From Pontixanthobacter aestiaquae (lineage in GTDB: Bacteria > Pseudomonadota > Alphaproteobacteria > Sphingomonadales > Sphingomonadaceae), in contig NZ_WTYZ01000001.1 of the NCBI RefSeq assembly GCF_009827455.1, forward strand, positions 434,001 through 498,000: DNA of 64,000 bases, in the 5' to 3' direction. This document shows positions 26,520-36,107 of this stretch, piece by piece. Within the stretch, counting starts at the first letter, position 1. The number at the start of each line of letters is the position of its first letter. The position numbers and the translations under genes were made by a program. The notes below the pieces were generated by a model. It ran no database searches. It saw only the letters and a program-made list of their open reading frames with translations, and was not told the origin of the DNA.

Positions 26520-26539
26520 TTTAAGAGACTGACCAAGCA

Positions 26540-27298
26540 ATGTTGAAAATTACCAATCTCCACGCCAATGTCGGCGATACACAGATCCTCAAAGGACTGT
26601 CGCTCGAAGTGAATGCGGGCGAAATCCATGCGATCATGGGTCCCAATGGTGCGGGCAAATCGACCCTGTCCTATGTCCTGGGCGGGCGTCCGGGATATGA
26701 AGTGACCGAGGGTTCGGTCGAATTTATGGGGCAAGATTTGCTTGATCTGGAACCGCATGAGCGCGCCGCGACCGGCCTGTTCCTCGGCTTCCAATACCCG
26801 GTAGAGATTCCCGGTGTGTCGAACGTGCAGTTTCTGCGCGAGGCGCTCAATGCGCAGCGCGCCTCGCGCGGCGAAGAAGCACTGTCCGGCGGTGAATTCC
26901 TGAAGCTGGCGCGCGAGAAAGCCGCGCTGCTCAAACTCGATATGGAAATGCTCAAACGGCAGGTAAATGTCGGCTTCTCGGGTGGCGAAAAGAAGCGATC
27001 TGAGATGGTCCAGATGGGTATTCTTGACCCCAAATTTGCCGTGTTGGACGAGACCGATAGTGGTTTGGACATCGATGCGCTGCGCGTGGTCGGTGACGGG
27101 ATCAATGCGATCATGCGCGACCCTGCGAAGGGTGTGCTGCTGATCACTCACTACCAACGCTTGCTTGACTATGTGAAGCCGGACAAAGTCCACGTTCTGG
27201 CCAAAGGCCGGATCGTTACCAGCGGCGGGCCGGAATTGGCGCTTCAGCTTGAGAGCGAAGGCTATGAGGGTGCGCTCGAGAGTGCTGGGGTCGCCTGA
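26540..27298 (+). CDS. sufC: Fe-S cluster assembly ATPase SufC
   Basis: ABC-type ATPase of the SufBC2D complex, 252 residues. Walker A is GPNGAGKST (about residues 34-42), the signature is VGFSGGEKKR, Walker B is KFAVLDETDSGLD and the switch His lies in LLITHYQRLL. Long loop GFQYPVEIPGVSN is typical of SufC. Its stop overlaps the sufD start (TGATG). Confidence 0.98.
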   Translation: MLKITNLHANVGDTQILKGLSLEVNAGEIHAIMGPNGAGKSTLSYVLGGRPGYEVTEGSVEFMGQDLLDLEPHERAATGLFLGFQYPVEIPGVSNVQFLREALNAQRASRGEEALSGGEFLKLAREKAALLKLDMEMLKRQVNVGFSGGEKKRSEMVQMGILDPKFAVLDETDSGLDIDALRVVGDGINAIMRDPAKGVLLITHYQRLLDYVKPDKVHVLAKGRIVTSGGPELALQLESEGYEGALESAGVA

Positions 27299-28077
27299 TG
27301 ACAGGCATCGCAACCCTTCCAACCACTCGCGATGAGGATTGGCGCTATTCCGATGGCGAATATCTCGCTGCGGCCAGTCCGGACGTAGTCAATCACTGGC
27401 GTACGCTTGAAGTGCCTGCTGGCGAAACGCGGAGCGAACATACGTTTCATGCTTCTGGGCACGCTTCAGGCGAAGAGGTCGATGGTATGGTGGATCGTCT
27501 GCGTGTTCATGTCGGCAAAGGCGGCCGTTTCGAGGCGTTCAAGACCATTGCCGGCGGAAAGTATGCCCGCGTTGAGATCGAAGTCACGCTGGAAGAGGGT
27601 GCGCATTTCGAATTTGGCGGTGTGACGCTGGGCGGAGAAGACAAAGTGCAGGAATTTGTCACGCGGACGATTCATGCTCACCCGAATGCTACATCGAACC
27701 AAGTCGTTCGCGCGGTTCAATGGGGCCAATCGACGGGTAATTTCCTGGGCCGGATCGAAGTTGCCCGCGATGCGCAAAAGACCGATGCCGCGCAGAACTT
27801 CCGCGCGATCCTGCTGGAGAAGGGCGCATCAGCAAACACAAAACCGGAGCTGGAAATCTTCGCCGACGATGTGCTCTGCGCGCATGGCGCGGCGATTGGT
27901 CAGTTGGATGAGCAGGCCAGTTATTATATGGCCGCGCGCGGCATTCCGCCGGAAATTGCGCGCAAACTGCTGATTCAGGCTTTTATTGGCGACGCATTCG
28001 AAGCGATTGCGGACGATGCGGAGCGGGAGCGGATGCTCGAAGATACGCTTGCCAATCTGAATGTGGAGGCAGTGTGA
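27298..28077 (+). CDS. sufD: SufD family Fe-S assembly protein, short form
   Basis: SufD pairs with SufB in the scaffold complex. The 259-residue length is well below the 420 or so of E. coli SufD, but the beta-helix core and the C-terminal region are present: FEFGGVTLGG, ARDAQKTDAAQNFRAILL, KPELEIFADDVLCAHGAAIGQLDEQASYYMAARGIP with the conserved Cys-x-His, and AFIGDAFE. Such short SufD proteins are common in sphingomonads. It overlaps sufC by one base and sufS by four. Confidence 0.94.
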   Translation: MTGIATLPTTRDEDWRYSDGEYLAAASPDVVNHWRTLEVPAGETRSEHTFHASGHASGEEVDGMVDRLRVHVGKGGRFEAFKTIAGGKYARVEIEVTLEEGAHFEFGGVTLGGEDKVQEFVTRTIHAHPNATSNQVVRAVQWGQSTGNFLGRIEVARDAQKTDAAQNFRAILLEKGASANTKPELEIFADDVLCAHGAAIGQLDEQASYYMAARGIPPEIARKLLIQAFIGDAFEAIADDAERERMLEDTLANLNVEAV

Positions 28078-29297
28078 ACGCACCTGCATCCCTCCTCACT
28101 CGCAAAGCGGACTTTCCCGGCCTTGTGGCGGCTGAGGGACAACCGTGGCACTATCTCGATACCGCCGCGACGGCGCAGAAGCCGCAGGCAGTGATCGATG
28201 CGATGTCGAATGCGCTTGGCCGCGATTATGCGACAGTGCATCGCGGCGTCTATTCGCGCTCGGCAGAAATGACACAGGCCTATGAGGCCGCCCGCCGCCG
28301 TGTCGCCGAATTCATCGGTGCTCGGTCCGAGAACGAAATCGTGTTTGTGCGCGGAGCGACCGAAGGCATCAATCTCGTTGCGCAAAGCTGGGGTGGATTG
28401 AACCTCAAAGCCGGCGACCGGATTATGCTCAGCCAGCTGGAGCATCATTCGAATATCGTTCCTTGGCAGATGATTGCGCAGCAGACCGGAGCAGAAATCG
28501 ATGTGTGCCCGCTGACCGAGGACCATCTGATCGATCTGGGCGCACTGGAGCAAATGCTCACACCGCAGCACAAGATTGTCGCGCTTGCGCATGTTTCCAA
28601 TGTGCTTGGGTCAATTCTCGGTGTGAAGCGGGCTGCAAAACTGGCGCATAATGTCGGCGCAAAGCTGCTTCTCGATGGCTGCCAGGCCGCCCCGCGGATG
28701 CGGCTTAATATGCAAGAGCTCGATTGCGATTTCTACGTGTTGTCGGCGCACAAGCTGTACGGCCCGACCGGTATCGGCGTGCTGTGGGCGCGCGAAGAGC
28801 TGCTCGATACGATGCCACCCTATCAAGGGGGAGGCGCGATGATCGACAGCGTTACTTTCGAAAAGACAACGTATGCGCCGCCGCCACAGCGATTCGAGGC
28901 TGGCACGCCGATGATTACCGAAGCAGTCGCGATGCATGCGGCGATTGATTATGTTGATGCGCTCAATTTGGAGAGCCTTTTTGCGCATGAAAGCGGGCTC
29001 GCAACAACACTTCGCAACGAACTTCGAACAATCAATTCGATCCGCCTGTTCGGCCCCGAGAAGTCGGCTGGAATTGTCTCGTTCGAGATGGAAGGGGTTC
29101 ATCCGCACGATCTCGGCACCATATTGGACGAAGAGAACGTTGCGATCCGTGCCGGACATCACTGCGCGCAGCCGCTGATGACACATCTGGGCGTTCCCGC
29201 GACGGCACGGGCCAGCTTCGGGCTATACAGCGATGAAAGCGATATCGATGCACTGCTGCGCGGTATTGAAAGAACTAAGAGGATCTTCGGCCAATGA
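28074..29297 (+). CDS. sufS: Cysteine desulfurase SufS
   Basis: PLP-dependent class V aminotransferase that takes sulfur from cysteine for cluster assembly. The 407-residue protein has Lys227 in YVLSAHKLYGPTG for PLP, and Cys364 in RAGHHCAQPLM as the persulfide carrier, plus QLEHHSNIVPWQ and the group II (SufS) loop layout. It begins with GTG overlapping the sufD stop (GTGA). No sufE-like gene lies in this operon, so the sulfur acceptor must be encoded elsewhere or be missing. Confidence 0.97.
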   Translation: MNAPASLLTRKADFPGLVAAEGQPWHYLDTAATAQKPQAVIDAMSNALGRDYATVHRGVYSRSAEMTQAYEAARRRVAEFIGARSENEIVFVRGATEGINLVAQSWGGLNLKAGDRIMLSQLEHHSNIVPWQMIAQQTGAEIDVCPLTEDHLIDLGALEQMLTPQHKIVALAHVSNVLGSILGVKRAAKLAHNVGAKLLLDGCQAAPRMRLNMQELDCDFYVLSAHKLYGPTGIGVLWAREELLDTMPPYQGGGAMIDSVTFEKTTYAPPPQRFEAGTPMITEAVAMHAAIDYVDALNLESLFAHESGLATTLRNELRTINSIRLFGPEKSAGIVSFEMEGVHPHDLGTILDEENVAIRAGHHCAQPLMTHLGVPATARASFGLYSDESDIDALLRGIERTKRIFGQ

Positions 29298-29785
29298 ACG
29301 AAGAGCGAAAGATAACAACTGAAGAAGTGACCGAAGTCGCGGCACCAGCGCGCGCGCGCGTTGAAGATGCGGCGGAAGATTCTGCTTCTGAAACCATGGG
29401 CGAAAAGCTGGAACGTAAGCGCGATTATCTTGAAGGCTTTCTTCAGAAGAAACCTGAAAAAGTCGCACCCGGTGATCCGGGTGGTGAGCTCCACGACGCA
29501 GTTATTGCTGCGCTGCAAGAAATCTACGACCCGGAAATCCCGGTCAATATTTACGATCTTGGCCTGATCTACGGTGTCGAGGTCGACTCCGATTCGGATG
29601 TTACTGTCAGCATGACATTGACCACGCCAAATTGCCCGGTGGCAGAATCCATGCCGGCCGAGGTTGAACTTCGCGCTGCGTCCGTGCCCGGTGTGCGCGA
29701 TGCGGAAGTGGTTCTGGTGTGGGACCCACCATGGGATCCCGGCAAAATGAGCGATGAAGCGCGCCTAGAATTGGGAATGCTGTGA
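29294..29785 (+). CDS. SUF system DUF59 (MIP18-like) protein
   Basis: The 163-residue product has a charged, probably disordered N-terminus and a DUF59 domain (about residues 60-155): DAVIAALQEIYDPEIPVNIYDLGLIYGVEV, MTLTTPNCPVAESMP, VLVWDPPWDPGKMSDEARLELGM. The family (SufT/PaaD/MIP18-like) helps Fe-S cluster maturation or delivery. The conserved Cys is in TPNCPV. It overlaps sufS by 4 bases and the acetyltransferase gene by one. Confidence 0.92.
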   Translation: MNEERKITTEEVTEVAAPARARVEDAAEDSASETMGEKLERKRDYLEGFLQKKPEKVAPGDPGGELHDAVIAALQEIYDPEIPVNIYDLGLIYGVEVDSDSDVTVSMTLTTPNCPVAESMPAEVELRAASVPGVRDAEVVLVWDPPWDPGKMSDEARLELGML

Positions 29786-30276
29786 TGGCCGATATCACGG
29801 TTTTTTTGGCCGATTACAGCAACCCGGTGCATGCAGATGCAATCATTTCGATGCTGGATGTTTACGCGCGAGATCCAATGGGCGGAGGCGCCCCGCTGAG
29901 TGATTACACACGAAAAAACCTGGTGTCTGGTCTTGTGCAAACCCCAGGCGCCTTTTCGGTCTTGGCTTTCCACGGTGAGGCGCCCGCTGGGCTGGCCAAT
30001 TGCTTCACCAGCTTTTCGACCTTTGCTGCAAAACCGCTGGTGAATATCCATGACGTGGTTGTCGACGCACGGATGCGCGGCCAAGGTATTGGCAAGCGCT
30101 TGTTCAAGAAAATTGAAATGGTCGCTGTAGAGAAGCACGCATGCAAGGTGACGCTTGAAGTGCTCAGTGGGAACGAAACCGCCAAAGGCCTCTATGCTGC
30201 GCTGGGCTACGGTGATTACGAGCTTGATCCGAGTAAGGGGCACGCGTTGTTCTGGCAAAAGGCATTGGCATCATGA
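29785..30276 (+). CDS. GNAT family N-acetyltransferase
   Basis: The 163-residue protein has the acetyl-CoA binding motif A region VVDARMRGQGIGKRLFKKIE (Q/R-x-x-G-x-G) and LEVLSGNETAKGLYAALGY (motif B), as in GNAT proteins. Substrate unknown. It sits between the DUF59 and A-type carrier genes and is coupled on both sides (TGATG at its start, overlap of 4 at its end), so it is expressed with the Fe-S assembly genes. A link to Fe-S biology is inferred only from position. Confidence 0.88.
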   Translation: MADITVFLADYSNPVHADAIISMLDVYARDPMGGGAPLSDYTRKNLVSGLVQTPGAFSVLAFHGEAPAGLANCFTSFSTFAAKPLVNIHDVVVDARMRGQGIGKRLFKKIEMVAVEKHACKVTLEVLSGNETAKGLYAALGYGDYELDPSKGHALFWQKALAS

Positions 30277-30629
30277 GCGATACAAAAATCCGGCAAATCC
30301 CTGCCGCTGTCACGCTGACCAAGGGCGCAGAAGCGCGGATTGCGCATCTGATGTCTCAAGCACCTGATGATGCGATTGGGGTGAAACTATCGACTCCGCG
30401 CCGCGGTTGTTCCGGCCTAGCGTACTCGGTTGATTATGTGACCGAGGAAGTGAAGTTCGATGAGAAAATCGAGACCCCCGGCGGGACCTTCTACATTGAT
30501 GGGGCCAGCGTGCTCTATCTGATCGGTTCCATCATGGATTGGGTCGAGGACGACTTCACCGCTGGCTTCACTTTCGAGAATCCGAACGCCAAAGGCGCCT
30601 GCGGCTGCGGCGAGTCCTTCATGGTCTGA
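30273..30629 (+). CDS. sufA: A-type Fe-S carrier protein (HesB/IscA/SufA)
   Basis: The 118-residue protein carries the three conserved cysteines of A-type carriers: Cys46 in RGCSGLAY, and Cys110 and Cys112 in GACGCGESF. It receives clusters from SufBCD and passes them to target proteins. Last gene of the suf operon. The 183 bases that follow, up to the convergent lipoprotein gene, show no clear hairpin terminator. Confidence 0.95.
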   Translation: MSDTKIRQIPAAVTLTKGAEARIAHLMSQAPDDAIGVKLSTPRRGCSGLAYSVDYVTEEVKFDEKIETPGGTFYIDGASVLYLIGSIMDWVEDDFTAGFTFENPNAKGACGCGESFMV

Positions 30630-30812
30630 ATTGCAGGACCAAGTTCAGGTCATTCGCAAGCCGCCCGAGCATGGCTTGTTCAAGCGCACCTACTTCGCCG
30701 TCAGTTTCGGCCATTCGCCGCCCAGTTTCCGAATTGTACGCGCATGATGGAACCCCCTGAATATCGAGGTGATCTCTGCTCTTCTATATGCTTCAGTTTC
30801 TGCTGGCGCACT

Positions 30813-31274
30813 CTAGCGCTTTAGAGCTGCCACGCAGGAGGCGCGATCTACATCCAGGCCGTCGCTGGAGCGCCGTGCATCGACATAGGTCGCGGTGGGC
30901 GTAGCGCCTGGCGCAAGCGGATAGAGATAGATATCGAGCACGCAGGCTTCGCCGCTAAACTGCAACTTCTGGGCATCGCCTTCGCGTACATCAAGCCGCG
31001 CTTGGCCGAACTGACGCTGCAACGCTGCGCTATCGGACCCGATCACACGCTCTAGGCCAGGAATATCCATTATCCGCGGCGCTTGAAAACCGGGCGTTGT
31101 CGAGGGCCCGGGCGCTTGGCGCGGCGGTGTCGAAGGCACTGGAACGCGCGCGGTTCGTCCAATTGGCGCATTGGGACTGGTGCCTGGTGATGGGGGCGGC
31201 ACGGCTGTGGCGGCACAGGCACCTAAAAAGGGCACAATGCCGAGAAACAGTGTCTGTGAGAGTCTACGTGACAT
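30813..31274 (-). CDS. Putative lipoprotein of unknown function
   Basis: The 153-residue product starts MSRRLSQTLFLGIVPFLGAC, with a lipobox (FLGAC). A Pro/Ser/Thr-rich linker (residues 24-65) precedes a domain of about 85 residues with two Cys (EACVLDIYLYPL and RASCVAAL). The segment CVLDIYLYPLAPGA resembles small sphingomonad envelope proteins without known function. It overlaps the EI24-domain gene by 11 bases and so is translated with it. Confidence 0.7.
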   Translation of the reverse strand: MSRRLSQTLFLGIVPFLGACAATAVPPPSPGTSPNAPIGRTARVPVPSTPPRQAPGPSTTPGFQAPRIMDIPGLERVIGSDSAALQRQFGQARLDVREGDAQKLQFSGEACVLDIYLYPLAPGATPTATYVDARRSSDGLDVDRASCVAALKR

Positions 31275-31983
31275 TGATTGGTCCAAGTGTGTCGGAGGAG
31301 TGCTTTTCTTCCAAACGGCCATGCACGAGATGCGCTGCGCTGGCAGCCCCTATCACCGGGGCCAAGAAATTCACGAATGGTATCGCCATCATTGCTGCTA
31401 CTGCTCCGCCGATCGCAAATCGCTCCGGGCCGCTGAGAGGCGCAGCTTCGCCAATGGAGCGGCGGTGGCGTAGCCAGATCATATCCTGCAATTCACGGCC
31501 CAACAGCCAGCCATTGGCGGCCCAGAAGATGATTGGGGGCCCAATTGCAATCACCAGCATGGGAATGGCGAGGATAAGCGCGAGCAGGTTAACGCCGATA
31601 GCGCGGCCAATAGAGCGGGCGCCGTGATGCAATTCCTCTTGCCACGACAGGCTGCGCGCATGGCCAAGGCTTGCCGGGTAATGCTTGGCCTCCACGGCGA
31701 TCACCACTTCATCGGCAAAGAATTGCAATACGGCGAGCGCGACAATCCGAAATAGTAACCAAGCGCCCAGAATAGTCAGAACGATGGCAACCAAAGCGCC
31801 GAGTTCCGCGCCAAATGTGACCTCGTGATTGATCAAGAGGCGGCTCAATGCGGCCCACATCCCAGCACCGAGCAGCGCAAAAATTACCAGCGTGATGAAA
31901 ATAGTCTTTGTAAGAAGGCGCACGATCTTCGGATCGCCCAATTGCGCGATTGCTTTGGAAATGGCGGCCGGGACGCGAGTCAT
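31264..31983 (-). CDS. EI24 domain membrane protein
   Basis: The 239-residue product begins MTRVPAAISKAIAQLGDPKIVRLL, typical for the EI24/CysZ-like family. It has four to five hydrophobic segments (TIFITLVIFALLGAGMW, LGALVAIVLTILGAWLLF, IGVNLLALILAIPMLVIAIGPPIIFW, IGGAVAAMMAIPFVNFLAPVIGAASAAHLVH). CysZ is a sulfate transporter, but alphaproteobacterial EI24 proteins are largely uncharacterised. A longer frame adds 14 residues that do not fit the family. Confidence 0.85.
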   Translation of the reverse strand: MTRVPAAISKAIAQLGDPKIVRLLTKTIFITLVIFALLGAGMWAALSRLLINHEVTFGAELGALVAIVLTILGAWLLFRIVALAVLQFFADEVVIAVEAKHYPASLGHARSLSWQEELHHGARSIGRAIGVNLLALILAIPMLVIAIGPPIIFWAANGWLLGRELQDMIWLRHRRSIGEAAPLSGPERFAIGGAVAAMMAIPFVNFLAPVIGAASAAHLVHGRLEEKHSSDTLGPINVT

Positions 31984-32124
31984 ACGGCGCTGCTTTGCCC
32001 ACAGGCGGGGGCGCACGTCAATCATGCAATATGCGGAAAGCCTTGGCGTGCCCTCGGCAAGCGGCTAGGCGCGCTTCAGCAAACGAAAGGCGCTCAAGCG
32101 CACAAGTAATTCCCAAGGATATGT

Positions 32125-33120
32125 ATGACCGAACCCCGCTATGATGTGATCGCAATCGGCAATGCCATTGTGGATGTGATGGCCCCTTGTGATGACGCAT
32201 TGATCGAAGAGCTGCAGCTTGCCAAAGGCGGAATGTCGCTAATCGATGCAGACGGCGCACGCGATCTGTATTCGGCTATGGGCCCCGCGAAAGAAATTTC
32301 AGGCGGTTCGGCGGCCAACACGCTGGCCGGTCTGGCTGCGCTCGGCGCGCAATGTTCATTTATCGGACAAGTTGCTAGCGATCAGCTCGGCGACGTATTC
32401 AGCCACGACATTCGCGCTGCGGGCATCGATTTCGATACGCCGGCGCGCGAAGGCGAACCGCCAACCGCCCGCTGCCTGATTTTTGTGACGCCTGATGGCG
32501 AGCGGACAATGAATACATTCCTCGGAGCAAGCCAGTTCTTGCCACCTGCCGCCTTGAGCGAAGATGCTATCCGTGACGCGGCCGTGCTCTATCTCGAAGG
32601 CTATCTTTGGGACCCCGAAGAGCCGCGCAGCGCGATGCGCCGCGCTATCGAAGTGGCCCGCAGCGCTGGTCGCAAAGTCGCTTTCACCGCATCGGAGAGC
32701 TTTGTAATTGACCGCCATGGCAATGACTTCCGCGCGTTAATCGATGAAGGCCTGATCGACATTCTGTTCGTTAACGAGAGCGAACTTGCGACACTAACCG
32801 GCGAGGACGATTTCGAGGCTGGCTTAGCTGCAATCGCGCCAAAGCTGCCGGTGCTGGTCGCGACCAAGGGTGCCAATGGCGCCGTGGCAATTGCCGGAGG
32901 CGAGCGCGGCGAAGTCGCTGCTGAACCGGTAGAGGCGGTGGTGGACACTACCGGCGCAGGCGATCTGTTCGCGGCTGGCTTCCTCTCAGGCCATGTGAAG
33001 GGCGAAAACCTTAAAAACTGCCTGACGCGCGGTGCGGTTTGTGCGGCAGAGATAATATCGCATTACGGCGCGCGCCCCGAAGCCGATTTGCGGGCGCTGG
33101 TTGCTGAGCGTTTGGGTTAA
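32125..33120 (+). CDS. PfkB family adenosine kinase
   Basis: The 331-residue sugar/nucleoside kinase of the ribokinase fold has the substrate-binding GGSAANTLAGLAALG near residue 58 and the anion hole with catalytic Asp in DTTGAGDLFAAGFLSG near residue 275. Similarity to the bacterial/eukaryotic adenosine-kinase branch is strongest (AIGNAIVDVMAPC at the N-terminus). It phosphorylates adenosine or a related nucleoside. The TAA stop lies in the same reading frame as the following pseudouridine synthase. Confidence 0.92.
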   Translation: MTEPRYDVIAIGNAIVDVMAPCDDALIEELQLAKGGMSLIDADGARDLYSAMGPAKEISGGSAANTLAGLAALGAQCSFIGQVASDQLGDVFSHDIRAAGIDFDTPAREGEPPTARCLIFVTPDGERTMNTFLGASQFLPPAALSEDAIRDAAVLYLEGYLWDPEEPRSAMRRAIEVARSAGRKVAFTASESFVIDRHGNDFRALIDEGLIDILFVNESELATLTGEDDFEAGLAAIAPKLPVLVATKGANGAVAIAGGERGEVAAEPVEAVVDTTGAGDLFAAGFLSGHVKGENLKNCLTRGAVCAAEIISHYGARPEADLRALVAERLG

Positions 33121-33132
33121 GGTGAACATCCA

Positions 33133-33663
33133 CTGCTGATCCTATTCAATAAACCGCATGGGGTGCTGTCGCAATTTACCGACGGGCAGAGCCCGCGTGC
33201 GACACTGTCGGACTTTATCGACGTCCCGAATGTCTATCCGGCGGGGCGGCTTGATCGCGACAGCGAGGGCTTGCTGCTGCTTACCGATGACGGGCGGCAG
33301 CAAGCGCGTATTTCCGACCCCAAGTTCAAAACGCCAAAAACCTACCTCGCTCAAGTTGAACGCGAACCGGACGAGGCCGGTCTCGAGAAGCTACGACAAG
33401 GGGTAAAGTTGAAGGATGGTATGACTCTCCCCGCCGAGGTGGAGCGGATTGAAGAACCCGATTTGTGGCCGCGCGATCCGCCTGTGAGGTACCGAAAAAC
33501 GCTGCCCGATTGCTGGATCAAACTGACGATACGCGAAGGCAAGAATCGCCAGGTCCGGCGGATGACCGCGGCGGTTGGCCATCCGACTTTGCGGCTGGTT
33601 AGATGGTCGATTGGCGATTGGAGTCTTGACGGGATTCCCCCTGGTGAATGGCGTGCAGGCTAG
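33133..33663 (+). CDS. RsuA/RluE family pseudouridine synthase, non-canonical start
   Basis: Makes pseudouridine in rRNA; similarity points to the RluE-type (23S rRNA) branch. The catalytic motif [17 protein letters not shown] is complete (Asp about residue 41), as are [22 protein letters not shown]. The conserved N-terminus [14 protein letters not shown] has no ATG, GTG or TTG before it: the frame opens at the stop of the adenosine kinase (same frame). CTG at 33133, eight bases after AAGGTG, is the best start; GTG 33163 would cut off the conserved FNKP segment. Coordinates of the start are therefore tentative. Confidence 0.85.
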   Translation: MLILFNKPHGVLSQFTDGQSPRATLSDFIDVPNVYPAGRLDRDSEGLLLLTDDGRQQARISDPKFKTPKTYLAQVEREPDEAGLEKLRQGVKLKDGMTLPAEVERIEEPDLWPRDPPVRYRKTLPDCWIKLTIREGKNRQVRRMTAAVGHPTLRLVRWSIGDWSLDGIPPGEWRAG

Positions 33664-34805
33664 GCCTCGATTGCCAAACTTCCGGCTTTGATGAGTTGCA
33701 AGGTTAGCTCCGAAACCGCAGCGCTAGCGATCATGTTGAACGTCGGACTGATGGTAGAGGCGCTACACAGCAATCGTGCAAACTCAGCCACTTCGCCATC
33801 GCAGGTATAGAATTCGCCTTGGACGAATAGCTGCACTTTGCCACTGTCTTGCTCAATAAAAGCAAAACGGCTTGCGGGATTGCGCAAAAGCGTGATGCCA
33901 GCGACAAATTCGGCGGCAAACTCTGTCTCTGTGATTGGTGTTTCAAGCTGCCAATCGACCTCCGGATATTTGGCGGTGCTGCTATATCTGCCGAACCAGT
34001 TTGCGAATGCGCTTCTGTCGCTTAGTCGCTCGGTGACCATCGCATGGAGCTGTTCGATTGCTTCTGGCGCTATCTCACCGGGGTTGCCCTGCGGCACCAG
34101 ATCCTGGTCGCTGTAGCGATCATCCTCCACCATTTCCCCGAGGAGATCATCCATCCATCCGCCGATCAGATCGCCGCGAGATGGTGCACGGAAGCCGACG
34201 GAATATGTCATGCAATCCTCGCCCTCGGCGATACCATTATGCGCAATACCTGGCGGAACGTAGAGCATATCGCCAGGCTCCAGCACCCATTCTTGGGTCG
34301 GCGTGAAGTCGGCGAGCAAACGCAGGTCACCATGTGGCAGCAATTTACTAGCTCCACCGCACATTCCGCCAACTTGCCATCGCCGTTTACCCGCGCCTTG
34401 GATCAAGAATACGTCATACTGGTCGAAATGCGCGCCCACGCCGCCGCCATCGGCAGCAAAGCTCACCATCACATCGTCAATCCGCCAATCGGGAACAAAG
34501 CGGAAAGGCTCAATCAGTGCGGCGACTTCGGGCACATGGTGATCGACAGCCTGCACCAACAATGTCCAGTTCCGCTTTTCGAGCGTATCGTAGCGGTCGG
34601 AAACTATTGGTCCGTGTTCAACCCTTGGAACATGCTCTCCACCAATAATCAGGCGCGATTCAATCGTGTCTTCGCAGGCCAAACCTGCGAGTTCTTCGGG
34701 TGTCATCGGGTTTTGCCAGGCCGACCATGGATTGCGGATCAGCAGCGGTTTCTTTTGCCAATAGTCGCGCAGAAACGCGGTGTGGTCCAAGCCCGTTAAT
34801 TCCAT
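33660..34805 (-). CDS. Cupin/JmjC ribosomal oxygenase (RoxA/YcfD-like)
   Basis: An Fe(II)/2-oxoglutarate oxygenase of the cupin-8 type, 381 residues. The iron ligands can be placed at His126 and Asp128 ([11 protein letters not shown]) and His189 (PPGIAHNG), with Lys140/Arg142 region near the 2OG site and a C-terminal winged-helix-like part. YcfD hydroxylates an Arg of ribosomal protein uL16. Assignment to that substrate is by similarity ([36 protein letters not shown]). The end overlaps the convergent pseudouridine synthase by 4 bases. Confidence 0.9.
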   Translation of the reverse strand: MELTGLDHTAFLRDYWQKKPLLIRNPWSAWQNPMTPEELAGLACEDTIESRLIIGGEHVPRVEHGPIVSDRYDTLEKRNWTLLVQAVDHHVPEVAALIEPFRFVPDWRIDDVMVSFAADGGGVGAHFDQYDVFLIQGAGKRRWQVGGMCGGASKLLPHGDLRLLADFTPTQEWVLEPGDMLYVPPGIAHNGIAEGEDCMTYSVGFRAPSRGDLIGGWMDDLLGEMVEDDRYSDQDLVPQGNPGEIAPEAIEQLHAMVTERLSDRSAFANWFGRYSSTAKYPEVDWQLETPITETEFAAEFVAGITLLRNPASRFAFIEQDSGKVQLFVQGEFYTCDGEVAEFARLLCSASTISPTFNMIASAAVSELTLQLIKAGSLAIEA

Positions 34806-34814
34806 AACTGAGTT

Positions 34815-36107
34815 CTAGCTATTGGCTTCACGCTCAACCTCACGCCAACCAATGTCGCGGCGGCAAAATCCGCTCGGAAAGCTGATCGCATCGACCGCAG
34901 CATATGCTCCTGCCTGCGCCGCGGTCACATTGGGGCCCGAATGCGTGACATTCAGCACACGTCCACCATTCGCGACGAGCTGACCACTATTTGAGACTTT
35001 GGTTCCCGCGTGGAAGATTTTGGTGCCGTGCGCTTCGGCGTTGCCGAGGTCGATTGCCCCACCTTTTTCTGGCGTTGAAGGATAGCCATTAGCCGCCATC
35101 ACCACTGTGAGCGCGGTGGCATTGTCGAACTCGGCTGGCCCCTGCTTCTCAAGCGTGCCCATCGCGCAGGTCAACATTATTTCACCGAGGTCGCTTTGCA
35201 AACGGCTCATCAGCACCTGACATTCAGGGTCACCAAACCGGCAATTATACTCGATCAGTTTGGGTCCTTCATCGGTCAGCATCAGCCCGGCGAACAACAC
35301 GCCGGAATATGGCGTTCCCTCTGCACGCAGCGTGTCGACTGTCGGGCCGATGATCCGCTCCATCACTTGCTCTTCTAATTCCGGGGTAAGCACTGGCGCT
35401 GGGCTGTAGGCGCCCATCCCGCCAGTGTTGGGGCCAGTGTCACCCTCGCCAACGCGCTTGTGATCCTGCGCGCTGCCGAAGGGGATGATTGTTTCGCCGT
35501 CGGTCAGTGCAAAGAAGCTCGCTTCCTCCCCCTGCATGAATTCTTCGAGTACGACTTCCGCGCCAGCATCCCCGAATTTCCCGCTGAACATATCGGTCAG
35601 TGCTTCTGTGGCGAGCGCGCGGGTCTCGGCGATCACTACACCTTTGCCTGCGGCGAGGCCGTCCGCTTTGAGCACATAAGGTGCTTCGAATTTGCCAAGC
35701 GCAGCAGTTGCATCGCCGAGCGACATTGTCCGTTCATAACCTGCGGTTGGAATATTCGCGCGCTCGCACAGATCTTTGGTGAAGCCTTTGCTGCCTTCCA
35801 ATTGCGCGGCGGCTTTGGAAGGTCCGAAGACGGGAATTCCGACTGCGCGTAGACTATCACCCAGGCCATCGACCAAAGGTGCTTCTGGCCCCACTACAAC
35901 CAGCCCGATATTGTGATCGGCGCAGAACGCAATAACCGCCTGGTGATCGCTGGCATCCAGCGAAATGCATCGTGCATGATCGGCAATGCCGGGGTTGCCC
36001 GGTGCGGCATAGAGAGTATCGTCCTCGCCAGCGAGCAAGCGTGATTGCGCCAGCTTCCATGCCAATGCATGTTCGCGTCCGCCGGAGCCTAACAAAAGGA
36101 TATTCAT
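34815..36107 (-). CDS. purD: Phosphoribosylamine-glycine ligase
   Basis: Second step of purine synthesis: joins glycine to phosphoribosylamine with ATP. The 430-residue ATP-grasp protein starts [22 protein letters not shown] and shows [65 protein letters not shown] and [11 protein letters not shown]. The ATG (minus, 36107-36105) shares two bases with the xseA ATG on the other strand. No strong ribosome-binding site is seen. Upstream in-frame extension lies inside xseA and is not used. Confidence 0.97.
   Translation of the reverse strand: MNILLLGSGGREHALAWKLAQSRLLAGEDDTLYAAPGNPGIADHARCISLDASDHQAVIAFCADHNIGLVVVGPEAPLVDGLGDSLRAVGIPVFGPSKAAAQLEGSKGFTKDLCERANIPTAGYERTMSLGDATAALGKFEAPYVLKADGLAAGKGVVIAETRALATEALTDMFSGKFGDAGAEVVLEEFMQGEEASFFALTDGETIIPFGSAQDHKRVGEGDTGPNTGGMGAYSPAPVLTPELEEQVMERIIGPTVDTLRAEGTPYSGVLFAGLMLTDEGPKLIEYNCRFGDPECQVLMSRLQSDLGEIMLTCAMGTLEKQGPAEFDNATALTVVMAANGYPSTPEKGGAIDLGNAEAHGTKIFHAGTKVSNSGQLVANGGRVLNVTHSGPNVTAAQAGAYAAVDAISFPSGFCRRDIGWREVEREANS

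Noticed and set aside
25874..27322. A 482-codon minus-strand frame over the DUF559 and sufC genes
   Set aside because: It covers clear plus-strand genes with strong motifs (Walker A/B of SufC). The minus product is low in motif content and typical of a GC-rich antisense shadow.
29330..29370. CG-rich run GCGCGCGCG in the DUF59 gene as a possible Z-DNA or recombination site
   Set aside because: It is short and lies in a disordered Ala/Arg-coding segment; codon use explains it.
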